From Bog-159 sp049511415 (GTDB lineage Bacteria > Acidobacteriota > Terriglobia > Bryobacterales > Bryobacteraceae), in contig JBEKYC010000003.1 in assembly GCA_049511415.1 (NCBI GenBank), positions 1 through 64,000 on the forward strand: DNA of 64,000 nt, in the 5' to 3' direction. Positions 25,167 to 35,041 of the stretch are shown here, one piece after another (within the stretch, counting starts at the first letter, position 1; every line of letters begins with the position of its first letter). The notes under the pieces were generated by a model. The model was not told the origin of the DNA. It did no database searches and saw only the letters and a program-made list of their open reading frames with translations. The translations under genes were made by a program, and so were the position numbers.

Positions 25167-25850
25167 ATGCACATCCTGGCTTTCCGGCATGCGCCCGCCG
25201 AAGGGATCGGCTCCTTGGCGGACGCACTGGCCCGCTATCGGGTTGGGTGCCGCACAATCGATCTTTACAGGGAACCCGAGGCGGCCTGCGGCTTGGAAGA
25301 AGTGGCTGGGGTGATTCTGATGGGCGGGCCGATGTCGGTCAACGACGAACTGGCCTGGATCCCGCGGGAAGTCCTTGCGATTCAAGGGGCCGGGGCACGT
25401 GGCATCCCGGTGCTGGGTATCTGCCTGGGGTCGCAACTGATTGCGCGAGCACTCGGCGCGCGAGTTTATGGCAATGCGGTCAAGGAAATCGGCTGGTCGT
25501 CCATTCGCTGGACGGAAGCGGCGCAGGGGGATGCGCTGTTCACCGGTTTCGAAGGCGCGGAAACCGTGTTTCAATGGCACGGCGACACTTTCGATCTGCC
25601 GGCAGGGGCGGAACTGCTGGCGGAATCCGCGGCCTGCCGGCATCAGGCGTTCCGCGCGGGCGGCAATGTGTACGGCCTGCAGTTCCACCTGGAAGTAACT
25701 CCGGAGATCATCGAGGATTGGCTGCGGCAGGATGCCGCGTGTGGCGCGGGGCGGGAAGCCGTCGCGCCCGTGGATGCCCACGATCACGCCGACGGAATGG
25801 CAGCGTTGGCCGCTACGGTATTCGGCCGTTGGTGTGAGTTGCTACGCTGA
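25167..25850 (+). CDS. Class I glutamine amidotransferase-like protein
   Basis: 227 residues of the GATase1 fold. The nucleophile elbow is LGICLGSQLIARALG (Cys86), and the His/Glu pair is in YGLQFHLEVTPE. The oxyanion strand is LMGGPMSVND. It resembles stand-alone 'GMP synthase-like' amidotransferases, which usually act on gamma-glutamyl compounds rather than in GMP synthesis; no synthetase domain is present. It begins 10 bp after the amidase stop and precedes a zinc-ribbon gene by 6 bp, so it is in a forward run. Confidence 0.8.
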   Translation: MHILAFRHAPAEGIGSLADALARYRVGCRTIDLYREPEAACGLEEVAGVILMGGPMSVNDELAWIPREVLAIQGAGARGIPVLGICLGSQLIARALGARVYGNAVKEIGWSSIRWTEAAQGDALFTGFEGAETVFQWHGDTFDLPAGAELLAESAACRHQAFRAGGNVYGLQFHLEVTPEIIEDWLRQDAACGAGREAVAPVDAHDHADGMAALAATVFGRWCELLR

Positions 25851-25856
25851 GAATGC

Positions 25857-26054
25857 ATGGAAGAAGAGCACGCCAGCGAAACAGAAAAAGGTTTGCGGTG
25901 CCCTGTCTGTGGCTGGACGGATGTCCGGCGATCGATGCCGCACGGATTGGTCGACGGCCTGGTGCGCATGGTGGGTTTGGTGCCTTACCGGTGCCGCAGT
26001 TGCGGGCTGCGGTTCTACCGGCCGCAGCAGGATCTTCCCGAGCCGGAGAAGTAA
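25857..26054 (+). CDS. Small zinc-ribbon protein
   Basis: 65 residues with two CxxC knuckles, LRCPVCGWTDVRR and YRCRSCGLRFYR, spaced for a single zinc ribbon. There is a possible short hydrophobic helix between them (GLVDGLVRMVGLVPY). A 5' ATG at 25857 is preferred over other frames because both knuckles are in this frame. The stop TAA abuts the ATG of the next gene (26055). Function unknown; comparable ribbons serve in protein or nucleic-acid binding. Confidence 0.65.
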   Translation: MEEEHASETEKGLRCPVCGWTDVRRSMPHGLVDGLVRMVGLVPYRCRSCGLRFYRPQQDLPEPEK

Positions 26055-27539
26055 ATGGCCGCCTGGGACTATCTGATGGTAACCGCGGCGAATGATCGGC
26101 AGGCCGCGGAATACGAATCACAGATCCGGATGCGCCAGGAGGCGGGGGATTTGGCGGCGGTGCGGCACGCACTGGTTTTGGCGGATGCCGGCGGACGCCG
26201 GATCGGCAGCGGCGGTAGCACGGTGCAGTGCCTGCTGGAAGTGCTGCAGCGGGAAGGGGCATCGGCGCAGCCGGCCGAAGAAGCCCTGCGGCGGCTGCGC
26301 ATCCTGATCGTGCATGCGGGGGGCGACTCGCGGCGCCTTCCGGCGTATTCCATGTGCGGCAAGATTTTTGTCCCGCTGCCGGACGGGTCGACCCTGTTCG
26401 ATCGCCTGGTCCCGGTATTTCTGGCCCTTCCGGAGGGCGCGGGCGGGGCGGGCCAAGTGGTGGTTGCGGCGGGCGACGCTCTGATTCTTTTCGATCCTGG
26501 GGAAGCGGATTTTTCGCGGCCGGGGATCAGCGTGTTGGGCGCCAAGGTCGCGCCGGAAGAAGCGGCGCGCCACGGAGTCCTGTGCGCGGATGGCGACGGC
26601 GCCGTGCGGATCTTTCTGCAGAAACCGAGCGTTTCGGAACAGGCGGAGGCCGGCGCGATCGGCGCGGACGGCCAGACCACGCTGGATATCGGTGTGATGA
26701 GCTTGGATGCCGCTGCTGCGGGCACGATCCTACGCGCCTGCGGGAGTCCAGCGGTGCAGGAGATCATTCGGTCACGGGGCCTCGAACTCTACCGCGAAAT
26801 CTGTTGCGCACTGGGGACGGGGAGCACGTTCGCGAGTTATCTGGCCAATACCCGCAGATCGCACATCCCGGAGCCAGCGCTGGCGGAGTTGTACGGGGAC
26901 CTGCGATCGATCCCATTGCGCGTGGTGATTCTGCGGCAATGCGCCTTTCTGCATTTCGGTTCCACGCGCCAATTAATCGAGAGTGGGGTGGAGTTGGTGA
27001 CGCGGGACTGCGGTGGGCCTCCGCCGAACGGGACGCTGTGGATCTCGAGCAAGATCGAGGGAGCGGGCCGGTTGGTGGCGGCGGAAGCCTGGGTGGAGGG
27101 TTGCCGTATCCGCGCACCGCTCACCCTGCGCGGGCGCAATGTGATCGTGGGCGTGGATATCGATGAGCCGTTCGAACTCCCGCACGAAGGCTGCCTGGAT
27201 GTCTCGCCCGGCGCCGGCCAGCACTTCATTCGATACTACGGACTGCGCGATTCGTTTAAGGATGCGAATTTCCGCGGCAGGCCGCTGCCTGACTGGTTGG
27301 GCGCCGAGAGCCAACAAACATTGTGGAACGCGCGCATCTTTCCGGCGGAGAAAGAGCCGCAGGCGTATCGCCGGTGGCGTTGGATGCTGGACATCGACAA
27401 AGCCACCAGCGAGCAAAAAAGCATGTTGCTGGCAGCGGACCGATATAGTTCCGCCGAGATCGCCCTGCGGGTCGATCACGCTGCGTTCCACGCGCGGCGC
27501 TCGGCGATACGGACTATTTCGCGGTCCCCAGGCTCTTGA
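26055..27539 (+). CDS. Stand-alone fucose-1-phosphate guanylyltransferase (L-fucokinase/GDP-fucose pyrophosphorylase family)
   Basis: 494 residues. The N-terminal half matches the pyrophosphorylase part of FKP/FPGT proteins: IGSGGSTVQCLLEVL (loop 1), then LIVHAGGDSRRLPAYSMCGK with the catalytic GGxSxRLP, and KIFVPLP. The C-terminal half has left-handed-helix-like strands. This activity makes GDP-L-fucose from L-fucose-1-phosphate. In bacterial FKP a GHMP kinase is fused downstream; here the protein ends without one. Its 3' end overlaps the convergent M16 peptidase gene by 26 bp. A GHMP-type protein (42539-45853) and an alpha-L-fucosidase (62544) occur elsewhere in the window. Confidence 0.75.
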   Translation: MAAWDYLMVTAANDRQAAEYESQIRMRQEAGDLAAVRHALVLADAGGRRIGSGGSTVQCLLEVLQREGASAQPAEEALRRLRILIVHAGGDSRRLPAYSMCGKIFVPLPDGSTLFDRLVPVFLALPEGAGGAGQVVVAAGDALILFDPGEADFSRPGISVLGAKVAPEEAARHGVLCADGDGAVRIFLQKPSVSEQAEAGAIGADGQTTLDIGVMSLDAAAAGTILRACGSPAVQEIIRSRGLELYREICCALGTGSTFASYLANTRRSHIPEPALAELYGDLRSIPLRVVILRQCAFLHFGSTRQLIESGVELVTRDCGGPPPNGTLWISSKIEGAGRLVAAEAWVEGCRIRAPLTLRGRNVIVGVDIDEPFELPHEGCLDVSPGAGQHFIRYYGLRDSFKDANFRGRPLPDWLGAESQQTLWNARIFPAEKEPQAYRRWRWMLDIDKATSEQKSMLLAADRYSSAEIALRVDHAAFHARRSAIRTISRSPGS

Positions 27540-30261
27540 AGTCGCCGGCTTTTACGATCGAAAACCGCGCCAGGTCAATATGCCGGCGCAGAGCCTGCAC
27601 GACATCGTCCGGCGTTAAGGCAGCGACCTTCTTTTCGAGATCCGCGTCAAAGGCCATGGTGCGGGAATCGTAATCACGCGTGGTCAAGGCGCGCACGAGC
27701 CAGCCATCTTCGGCGCGATTGACCTGCTGGGACTGCAACCAGCCGTGGCGGTCGTCATCCATTTCCTTCTGCGTGAAGCCATCCTTCAGGGCGCGTGCGA
27801 TCTCCTCCTTGAAAGCGGCTTCCACCTTGGCGACATTTTGCGGGGCGGCGATGGCAAAGGCCTCGTATTGGCCATCTTTCTCGTGCGACTTGGCCGAGAG
27901 GCTCGATCCCACGCCGTAGCTGAGGCCGTCTTTCACGCGAATGCGAGTGGCCAGCCGGGAATTCAGAAATCCGCCGCCCAGCATGTAGTTCCCGAACAAG
28001 AGTGCAGGATAATCCGGATCGGAATCGCCGACGTTGAGGCGAATAGCCGCGATGAACACGGCGTTCTTCTTATCCGGCGTCTCGATGCTCTTGTTCACGG
28101 CGGGGATCTGCTGGAACCCGGTCTTGACGCGCTCAAAGCGCGCGGGGCTCTTCCATGCGCCGAACTGGGTGGCGATTTCCGTTTTCACTTCGGCCGGATC
28201 GAAGTCTCCGACCACGGCGAGTTGTCCGTTTGACGCGCCATAGAAATGCTTGTAGAACGCCACGGCATCCGTCAGTTTGGCGCTCTTGACTTCTTCGATC
28301 TGTTCCGGAATAGGCAACTCGCCGCGCACGTCGCCTTTGGGGAAGGGATACATGGTGCGGCTGATTTCGGTAAACGCCAAAAACTGCGGCTCGGTTTTTC
28401 CGAATTCCAGTTGCGTGAGGTGATCCTTGCGGATCTGTTCGAACTCGGATTCGGGCAGGGTAGCTTCCTTGAGGATCTCGCCGGCCAGCCGCAACACGGC
28501 CGGCAGATTCTCGCGGGTGGTTTCGATGCCGACCGTGGCGCTGGTCGGGCCGCCATTCACGTTCAACTGGGCTTTGAGCTTGTCGATTTGGTCCTGGATT
28601 TGTTGGCGGTTCTTGTGGGCGGTGCCGCGAATCAGCGTGCCGCCGGCCAGTTCGGCCACGGTGCTGCGGTCTTTGAGGCTCTCCAGATCTCCGAAGTGCA
28701 GCGAAATGGTTGCGCGCACCGCGCCGCCGCGCGTCTTCTTCTCGAGCAGGGAGACCTTCATGCCGGAAGGCAGAGCGTAGCGCTGCAGGCGGGATTCGAT
28801 GTTCTGGGTGGAAGCGTCGAAGACTTCGCCGGCCTGCATGGCGGCGTCGCCTTTATAGTCTTTCAACTCCGCGGCGACATCGGTTTTGGCGGGAATTTCG
28901 GAGCGATCGGGTTTGGGGTCGGGGATGAACTCGCCGACGGTGCGGTTGGACGATTTCAGATAGGCGGTGGCCACGCGCTGCACATCCTCCGGCGAGACTT
29001 TGCGCAGCAGGTCGCGATCGTGGAAGATCAGACGCCAGTCGCCCATGGCCAGATACTCGCTCATGAACAGGCCGACCTGTTCGGAGTTCCGCAAAGTCAT
29101 GTCGACCTGTTTTTCTAGGCGCGTCTTGGCGCGGTCCACCTCCTCTTTGCTGGGCGGCTCCTTGACCACGCCGTCGATGGTGGAGAGCATGGCATCGCGG
29201 GCGCCGTCCAGTGAATCCGCCTTATTGAGAATGGCGCCGAACATGATCAATCCGGGCTCATTGTGCTGCATGGAATCGGCGAACACCTCGGTGGCTTTCT
29301 TGTTATCGACCAGGGCTTTGAACAATCGGCCGGAGGATTGTTCACCCATCACGCTGGCGAGCACATCGAGCGCGGGCTGATCCGGATTGCCGCCATCGGG
29401 CGTGTGATACACGATGAAAATTCCTTGGATGTCGCCGATGCGGCGGACAACGGTCAGACGCTCGCCATCCTGGGTGGGCTCCACGGTGTGGGTGGGGTTG
29501 AGCTTGCGCGTGGGCCGCGGGATCTTTCCGAAGTATTCATTCACCAAGGCAATGACCTTAGCCTCATCCACCTTACCCGCCACCATCAGGACCGCGTCAT
29601 CCGGCTGATAATACTTGTGATAGAAGGCCTGGAGTTGATCGATGGGCACGCGTTCGACATCCGACTTGTTGCCGATCACCGGGCGGCCGTAGCTATGCGC
29701 GGTATAGGCGGCCGTCATGGTGCGCTGGTACAGAACGGCGAACGGACTGTTCTCGCCCATCTCAAACTCGTTGCGTACCACGGAAAATTCCTTGTCGAAA
29801 TCTTCTTTCTTGATGAAGGAATTCACCATGCGGTCCGATTCCATGTCGAGCGCCCACTTCAGGTTTTCGTCGCTGGCCTGAAAGGTTTCGAAGTAGTTGG
29901 TGCGGTCGAAATCGGTAGTGCCGTTGGGACGGCAACCATGCTCAGTAAGCTCCTGCATGATGTTGGTATGGTTGGTGCTGCCCTTGAACACCATGTGTTC
30001 GAGCAGATGCGCCATACCGCCTTCGCCGCTGCCTTCGTGGCGGGAGCCGACCAAGTAAGTGATATTTACCGTAATGGTCGGTTTGGATGGATCCGGGAAG
30101 ATCAGGAAGTGCAACCCGTTGTCCAGGCTGTATTCCGTGATGCCTTCGACCGAAGTCACTTTTTTCACGCCGTTGGGAAGGTCCTGGGCAGGGGACAGTG
30201 CGGGCGCGAGTAAGACCGCGGCGAGCAGTGGGTAGAAGGTCATTCGTTTTGCGGTGATCAT
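27514..30261 (-). CDS. Periplasmic M16-family zinc peptidase (pitrilysin/insulinase-like, two M16 halves)
   Basis: 915 residues with a signal peptide (MTFYPLLAAVLLAPALSPAQ; ATG 30243 is an alternative start). The inverted zinc motif HLLEHMVFKG (HxxEH), preceded by VGSRHEGSGEGGMA, and the distal Glu in VVRNEFEMGE form the active site in the first half. The second half (from about residue 480) repeats the fold without the motif. This is the standard bipartite M16 layout, which clamps unfolded peptides. It is transcribed divergently from an M13 peptidase gene with less than 100 bp between them. Confidence 0.9.
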   Translation of the reverse strand: MITAKRMTFYPLLAAVLLAPALSPAQDLPNGVKKVTSVEGITEYSLDNGLHFLIFPDPSKPTITVNITYLVGSRHEGSGEGGMAHLLEHMVFKGSTNHTNIMQELTEHGCRPNGTTDFDRTNYFETFQASDENLKWALDMESDRMVNSFIKKEDFDKEFSVVRNEFEMGENSPFAVLYQRTMTAAYTAHSYGRPVIGNKSDVERVPIDQLQAFYHKYYQPDDAVLMVAGKVDEAKVIALVNEYFGKIPRPTRKLNPTHTVEPTQDGERLTVVRRIGDIQGIFIVYHTPDGGNPDQPALDVLASVMGEQSSGRLFKALVDNKKATEVFADSMQHNEPGLIMFGAILNKADSLDGARDAMLSTIDGVVKEPPSKEEVDRAKTRLEKQVDMTLRNSEQVGLFMSEYLAMGDWRLIFHDRDLLRKVSPEDVQRVATAYLKSSNRTVGEFIPDPKPDRSEIPAKTDVAAELKDYKGDAAMQAGEVFDASTQNIESRLQRYALPSGMKVSLLEKKTRGGAVRATISLHFGDLESLKDRSTVAELAGGTLIRGTAHKNRQQIQDQIDKLKAQLNVNGGPTSATVGIETTRENLPAVLRLAGEILKEATLPESEFEQIRKDHLTQLEFGKTEPQFLAFTEISRTMYPFPKGDVRGELPIPEQIEEVKSAKLTDAVAFYKHFYGASNGQLAVVGDFDPAEVKTEIATQFGAWKSPARFERVKTGFQQIPAVNKSIETPDKKNAVFIAAIRLNVGDSDPDYPALLFGNYMLGGGFLNSRLATRIRVKDGLSYGVGSSLSAKSHEKDGQYEAFAIAAPQNVAKVEAAFKEEIARALKDGFTQKEMDDDRHGWLQSQQVNRAEDGWLVRALTTRDYDSRTMAFDADLEKKVAALTPDDVVQALRRHIDLARFSIVKAGDFKSLGTAK

Positions 30262-30331
30262 GCTCCTCTTATCCTACTCTGTTGCCAGGGGCTTGGGGCG
30301 GACCGCCGCACACGGGATTACAATCGTGGGC

Positions 30332-32335
30332 ATGCTTCGATTCCGATGCCTGATTCTGGCGACCGCGGCTCTCTCGATCGCCGGCGCAGCCGATCCTACG
30401 TCCGGTTCCGGTCTGGACATGAAAGCCATGGACACCACGGTGAATCCATGTCAGAACTTTTACGAATACGCCTGCGGCAACTGGCGCAAAAACAATCCGA
30501 TCCCCGCGGATGAATCCCGCTGGGGCCGCTTCAACGAATTGCAGGAGCGCAACCAGGCGATCGAGCGGGAGATCCTGGAAAAGGCAGGCAGTTCGCAAAT
30601 CGGCGAGTTCTATGCCGCCTGCATGGACAAACCAATGATCGAGCGGAAGGGAATCCAAGCCATCGAGCCGTTGCTGAAACGGATCGACGCGCTCTCTTCC
30701 AAGCAGGAGCTGGCGGCTGAGATTGTGCGCCTGCAGACTTCCAATGTGCGCGTCCTGTTCAGCTTCTCCGTGCGGCAGGACGACAAGCATGCCGACCAGG
30801 AGATCGCCACCGTGGACCAGGGCGGACTGGGGCTGCCGGATCGGGATTACTATCTGAAGCAGGACGAGCATTCGGTGGAACTGCGCAAGCAGTATGAGGA
30901 GCATATTCATGCCCTGTTCGCTTTGCTGGCGAAGGCGCAAGGCGTGTCAATGAGCGATCCGGAGGCGCGCACGGCTGCGATCATGGCGATAGAGACCGCG
31001 CTGGCGAAGGTGTCGATGGATCGCGTGGCGCGGCGGAATCCGGACAAGACTTATCACAAGATGACCGTGGCGGAACTCGCGCAACTCACCCCCAACTTCA
31101 ACTGGAAGCTTTACATCTCGACCATTGGGGTTCCGCCGGTAGAGTCGCTCAACGTAGTCGCGCCCGATTTCATGAAGGGTCTGAACGATATCATCGCCGC
31201 CACGAGCCTGGATAATCTGAAAATCTACTTGCGCTGGCACACTTTGAATAGCACGGCGGATCTTTTGTCGCGCGCGTTCGAGGACGAGAATTTTCGTTTC
31301 AATGAGCACATCCTGCGCGGCACGCGGGAGATGCCGCCGCGCTGGAAAACCTGCGTGCGCGCGACCGACCGGGTGTTGGGCGATGCGCTGGGTCAGGAGT
31401 TCGTGAAAGCGGCTTTCAAGGGCGCCAGCAAAGAGAAGGCTCTGCAGTTGGTGGGAGAGATCGAGGCCGAGATGCGCAAAGATATCGATAGCGCCACCTG
31501 GATGACGGCGGCCACCAAGCAGCAGGCGCTCGATAAACTGCGGCAGGTAGCCAACAAAATCGGCTATCCCGATAAGTGGAAAGATTACAGCCACGTCAAG
31601 ATCGCGCGCGACGACTTTTTCGGCGATTCGGTGCGGGCCCGCGACTTCGAGATGCGCCGCAACTTCGCCAAAATCGGCAAGCCGGTGGATAAATCCGAAT
31701 GGGGTATGAGCCCGCCGACGGTCAATGCCTACTACTCGTCGAACATGAACAACATCAATTTCCCGGCCGGTATTCTGCAGCCGCCTTTCTACAATCCGAA
31801 CGCCAGCGATGCCGTAAATTACGGCGGCATCGGCGCGGTAATCGGTCACGAGTTGACGCACGGGTTCGACGATGAAGGCCGTAAATTCGACGGCGCGGGT
31901 AATCTGCGCGACTGGTGGACGGAAGCCGATGGGAAGGCATTTGAGGCTCGCGCGGATTGCATCGCGAAGGAGTACGACAAATTCAGTCCCGCGCCCGGAG
32001 TGCATGTGAACGGCAAGCTGACGTTGGGTGAAAATGCCGCCGATAACGGCGGGATGCACCTGGCGTACATGGCGCTAATGGACAGTCTGGACAAACATAT
32101 GGAGGGCAAGCAGGACGGATTCACGCCGCAACAGCAGTTCTTCCTGGGCTTCGCACAGGTCTGGTGCCAAAACTCAACCGAACAGTCTGCGCGCGTACGG
32201 GCGGCCACCGATTCCCATTCGCCGGGAGAATTTCGCACCAACGGCGTGGTGCAGAACATGCCCGAATTTGAGGAGGCTTTTTCGTGCAAGGTGGGGGATG
32301 CCATGGTCTCTTCCGATCCCTGCCGGGTCTGGTAG
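30332..32335 (+). CDS. M13-family metallopeptidase (neprilysin/PepO-like)
   Basis: 667 residues from ATG 30332, chosen because it begins a signal peptide (MLRFRCLILATAALSIAGA). Peptidase_M13_N starts at NPCQNFYEYACGNWRKNNPI. The catalytic domain has VNAYYSSNMNNINFPAGI, the zinc site VIGHELTHGFDDEGR (HExxH) and the third ligand in GENAADNGGMH, and ends with the family-typical CRVW. It cleaves oligopeptides outside the cytoplasm. It ends one base before the convergent ADOP gene. Confidence 0.92.
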   Translation: MLRFRCLILATAALSIAGAADPTSGSGLDMKAMDTTVNPCQNFYEYACGNWRKNNPIPADESRWGRFNELQERNQAIEREILEKAGSSQIGEFYAACMDKPMIERKGIQAIEPLLKRIDALSSKQELAAEIVRLQTSNVRVLFSFSVRQDDKHADQEIATVDQGGLGLPDRDYYLKQDEHSVELRKQYEEHIHALFALLAKAQGVSMSDPEARTAAIMAIETALAKVSMDRVARRNPDKTYHKMTVAELAQLTPNFNWKLYISTIGVPPVESLNVVAPDFMKGLNDIIAATSLDNLKIYLRWHTLNSTADLLSRAFEDENFRFNEHILRGTREMPPRWKTCVRATDRVLGDALGQEFVKAAFKGASKEKALQLVGEIEAEMRKDIDSATWMTAATKQQALDKLRQVANKIGYPDKWKDYSHVKIARDDFFGDSVRARDFEMRRNFAKIGKPVDKSEWGMSPPTVNAYYSSNMNNINFPAGILQPPFYNPNASDAVNYGGIGAVIGHELTHGFDDEGRKFDGAGNLRDWWTEADGKAFEARADCIAKEYDKFSPAPGVHVNGKLTLGENAADNGGMHLAYMALMDSLDKHMEGKQDGFTPQQQFFLGFAQVWCQNSTEQSARVRAATDSHSPGEFRTNGVVQNMPEFEEAFSCKVGDAMVSSDPCRVW

Positions 32336-35032
32336 CTACTCATACCGTAGAGCGACGCACGGGTCCACGCGCGAGGCGCGCCGGGCCGGTAGGTAGGCGG
32401 CTAGCCCGGCTACCGCGATCAAGACAACTGCGGCCGTCGCGATGGAGAGCGGATCCACGGAGGGAAGTCCGTAAAGCATGCCGGAGACCAGGCGCGAGCT
32501 CGCCAGCGCGGCGGGTACGCCGATCGCCAGACCGATGATCACGGGGCCGAGAACGTCGCGCATCACCAGCCACAAGACCGTGGCTCGCGGCGCTCCCAGG
32601 GCCATGCGCAGACCCACTTCGCTGGTGCGGCGGGCCACGGCGTAGGAGAGCACGCCGTAGATTCCGATCGACGCCAGAGTCAGCGCTAGGAGCCCGAAGA
32701 AGCTCGAAAGCCGGGCAGTCAGCTTGTCGCCGACCAGGGAGCCGTCCACCTGTTCGGCCAGCGAGTGCACTTCGGTAATCGGCAGATCGCGATTGGTGTC
32801 CGCAATGGCCCGCCGGATGGCCGGCACCAGCGCGCGGTCATCGCCTGTGTAACGCACAATCAGGCTGCCCAGAAATTTTACGTCCTGCGCATCCGGATAA
32901 AACGCCATGGGCGTGGGCTTTTCACGCAGGCTTTCGTACTTGGCGTCTTTCACCACGCCGACGATTTCGTACTCGCCGCTCGACTTCGGCGAATGCCCAA
33001 ATCGCTGGCCGAGGGGCGATTCGCCGGGAAAGAAAAGACGGGCCATGGTTTCGTTGACGATCGCGACTTTGGGCGATTGCGGCGTGTCGTTGCGATCGAA
33101 GGCGCGGCCCAGCGTCAGCGGCAGGCCCATGGCGGCGAAGAATGCCGGGCCGACCGTGTTCTGGTGAATCTCACGCTGGTTCTCCGGCGGGGCCGGGCGG
33201 CCATTCGGATAAATGTCATCGGTCGAGGCGCCCATCTGGAACGTAAACATGGAGAAACTGGCGGCGCGCACGCCGGGCGTCTCGGCGATCCGTTGCTCCA
33301 CCTGGCGATAGACGCTGGTAAGCCGCGGATCATCGTCTTTATAGCCGAGCGCAGTTTTGTCGGTTTCCACCAGCAGGACGTTTTCCTTGTTGAATCCGGT
33401 GTCGACGTTTCTCAGGTTGACCAGGCTGCGCACGAACAGACCAGCGCCGATCAGAAGAACGGCTGAAGTCGCCACTTGGGAGACGATCAGGGCTTGGGCC
33501 AGCCGGTTTCTGGATCGCGACAGTGCTCCGGCGCGGCCGTCCTTCAGCGGAGCGCTCAGATCCACGCGCGTGGCGCGCAGGGCCGGCGCGAGGCCGAACA
33601 GAATACCCGTGGCGACCGAGAGCAGCGTAGTAAATAACAGTACGCGGGCATCCGGCGCCACGCGCAGGGGAATCGGCTCGGCGCCGGACGATACCATGTT
33701 GACCAGCAAGCGGCCGGCCCACGCGGCGAAGACCACGCCGGCGATGCCACCCAGTAGGGAAAGGAGCATGCTCTCCGTGAGCATCTGCCGAATGAGGCGT
33801 AGGCGGCCGGCGCCCAGCGAAAGCCGCACGGCAATCTCCCGTTGGCGGCCGGCGGCGCGCGCCAGCAGGAGGTTGGCGATATTCGCGCAGGCGATTAATA
33901 GGACCAGGCCGACGGCAGCCATCAGGAATCGGAGCGCCATGGAGAATTGCTGCCGGATCTGGGAAAGGCCGCGTCCGCCGGGTGTCAGCTCGATGGAGGC
34001 GCGCCGAATGTCGGCCAAAGTTTTCTGGCTGGGATTCGAACCGGCCACGACGCGCAGGTTCTGTTTGAAAAGCAGATTCACTTGCGCACTGGCCTGTGCT
34101 GCCGTGACGGCGGGTTTCAGCCGCGCCAGAATGTCCAGACATTGAAACAGCGGTTCCGTGAGGGCCTTGTCGCCGCCCCAGCCGGGTGGCAATTGCGCAT
34201 TCATGGCCATCGGAATCCAAACGTCCGGCGATTCCCCGACCGTAGTGCCAAAGAATTCCGGCGCAGCCACGCCGATGATCTTGAAGATGGTGGATCCGAC
34301 GGTCAGCGTTTTACCCAACACGGAGGGATCTTGCGCGAAGCGTCGCTGCCACCAGGAGTGGCTCATCACCGCAACCGGATTGCCGCCGGGCACTTGGTCT
34401 TCAGCGTCGCTGAAGGTGCGTCCGATGGCCGGCTTGACGCCGAGGACTTCGAAGTAGGTTCCGGAGACCAGCCGCGCGTGAAGCGGCTCGGATTCGGTAT
34501 TGCCGCTCACCAGGGCGCGCATGTCGTTAGGCAGGCTCATCATGGCGGCGACCCCGGAGAAGACTTCGCTTTTGTGCTGCACGTCGCGATAGAACGGATA
34601 GGAGAACAGTTGCCAACTGCGGTCCGGCATACCGTCGGTGATTCCGGTCCAGCGGCCTTTGCCGAAAAGCAGCAGGCGGTCCGGTTCCGCGACAGGCAGC
34701 GAGCGCAGCATGACGGCATTCATCAGGCTGAAGATGGCGGTATTGCCCCCGATCCCCAAGGCCAGTGAAAGCACCGCGATCAGCGTAAATCCAGGACTCT
34801 TCGCCATCATGCGGACGGCGTAGCGCAGGTCCTGGTGCAAACGTTCGAGCGAATTCCATCCCCACATTTCGCGCATTACCTCCTGGTGAAACGTTATGTT
34901 GCCGAAAGCCCGGCGCGCGGCGTAACGGGCTTCGTCCGGCGCTGTTCCGGCGGCGCGGCACTCTTCCTGTTCCAGTTCCATGTGCGCCCGGATTTCGCGT
35001 TCGTATTCCCGTTCGCGCTGGCGCCGCCACAT
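32336..35032 (-). CDS. ADOP-family (acidobacterial duplicated orphan permease) FtsX/MacB-like membrane protein
   Basis: 898 residues. The N-terminal cytosolic segment (EIRAHMELEQEECRAAGTAP, ARRAFGNITFHQEVMREMWG) leads to LRYAVRMMAKSPGFTLIAVL and SLALGIGGNTAIFSLMNAVM, the start of a MacB_PCD domain. Two FtsX units with four helices each follow (SIGIYGVLSYAVARRTSEVG, LRMALGAPRATVLWLV). TIGR03434-type proteins have no ATPase partner, and none is here. The gene follows padR by 9 bp, the standard pairing for this family, so it is expected to be under PadR control. Transport substrate unknown. Confidence 0.93.
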   Translation of the reverse strand: MWRRQREREYEREIRAHMELEQEECRAAGTAPDEARYAARRAFGNITFHQEVMREMWGWNSLERLHQDLRYAVRMMAKSPGFTLIAVLSLALGIGGNTAIFSLMNAVMLRSLPVAEPDRLLLFGKGRWTGITDGMPDRSWQLFSYPFYRDVQHKSEVFSGVAAMMSLPNDMRALVSGNTESEPLHARLVSGTYFEVLGVKPAIGRTFSDAEDQVPGGNPVAVMSHSWWQRRFAQDPSVLGKTLTVGSTIFKIIGVAAPEFFGTTVGESPDVWIPMAMNAQLPPGWGGDKALTEPLFQCLDILARLKPAVTAAQASAQVNLLFKQNLRVVAGSNPSQKTLADIRRASIELTPGGRGLSQIRQQFSMALRFLMAAVGLVLLIACANIANLLLARAAGRQREIAVRLSLGAGRLRLIRQMLTESMLLSLLGGIAGVVFAAWAGRLLVNMVSSGAEPIPLRVAPDARVLLFTTLLSVATGILFGLAPALRATRVDLSAPLKDGRAGALSRSRNRLAQALIVSQVATSAVLLIGAGLFVRSLVNLRNVDTGFNKENVLLVETDKTALGYKDDDPRLTSVYRQVEQRIAETPGVRAASFSMFTFQMGASTDDIYPNGRPAPPENQREIHQNTVGPAFFAAMGLPLTLGRAFDRNDTPQSPKVAIVNETMARLFFPGESPLGQRFGHSPKSSGEYEIVGVVKDAKYESLREKPTPMAFYPDAQDVKFLGSLIVRYTGDDRALVPAIRRAIADTNRDLPITEVHSLAEQVDGSLVGDKLTARLSSFFGLLALTLASIGIYGVLSYAVARRTSEVGLRMALGAPRATVLWLVMRDVLGPVIIGLAIGVPAALASSRLVSGMLYGLPSVDPLSIATAAVVLIAVAGLAAYLPARRASRVDPCVALRYE

Positions 35033-35041
35033 GCAAATTCT

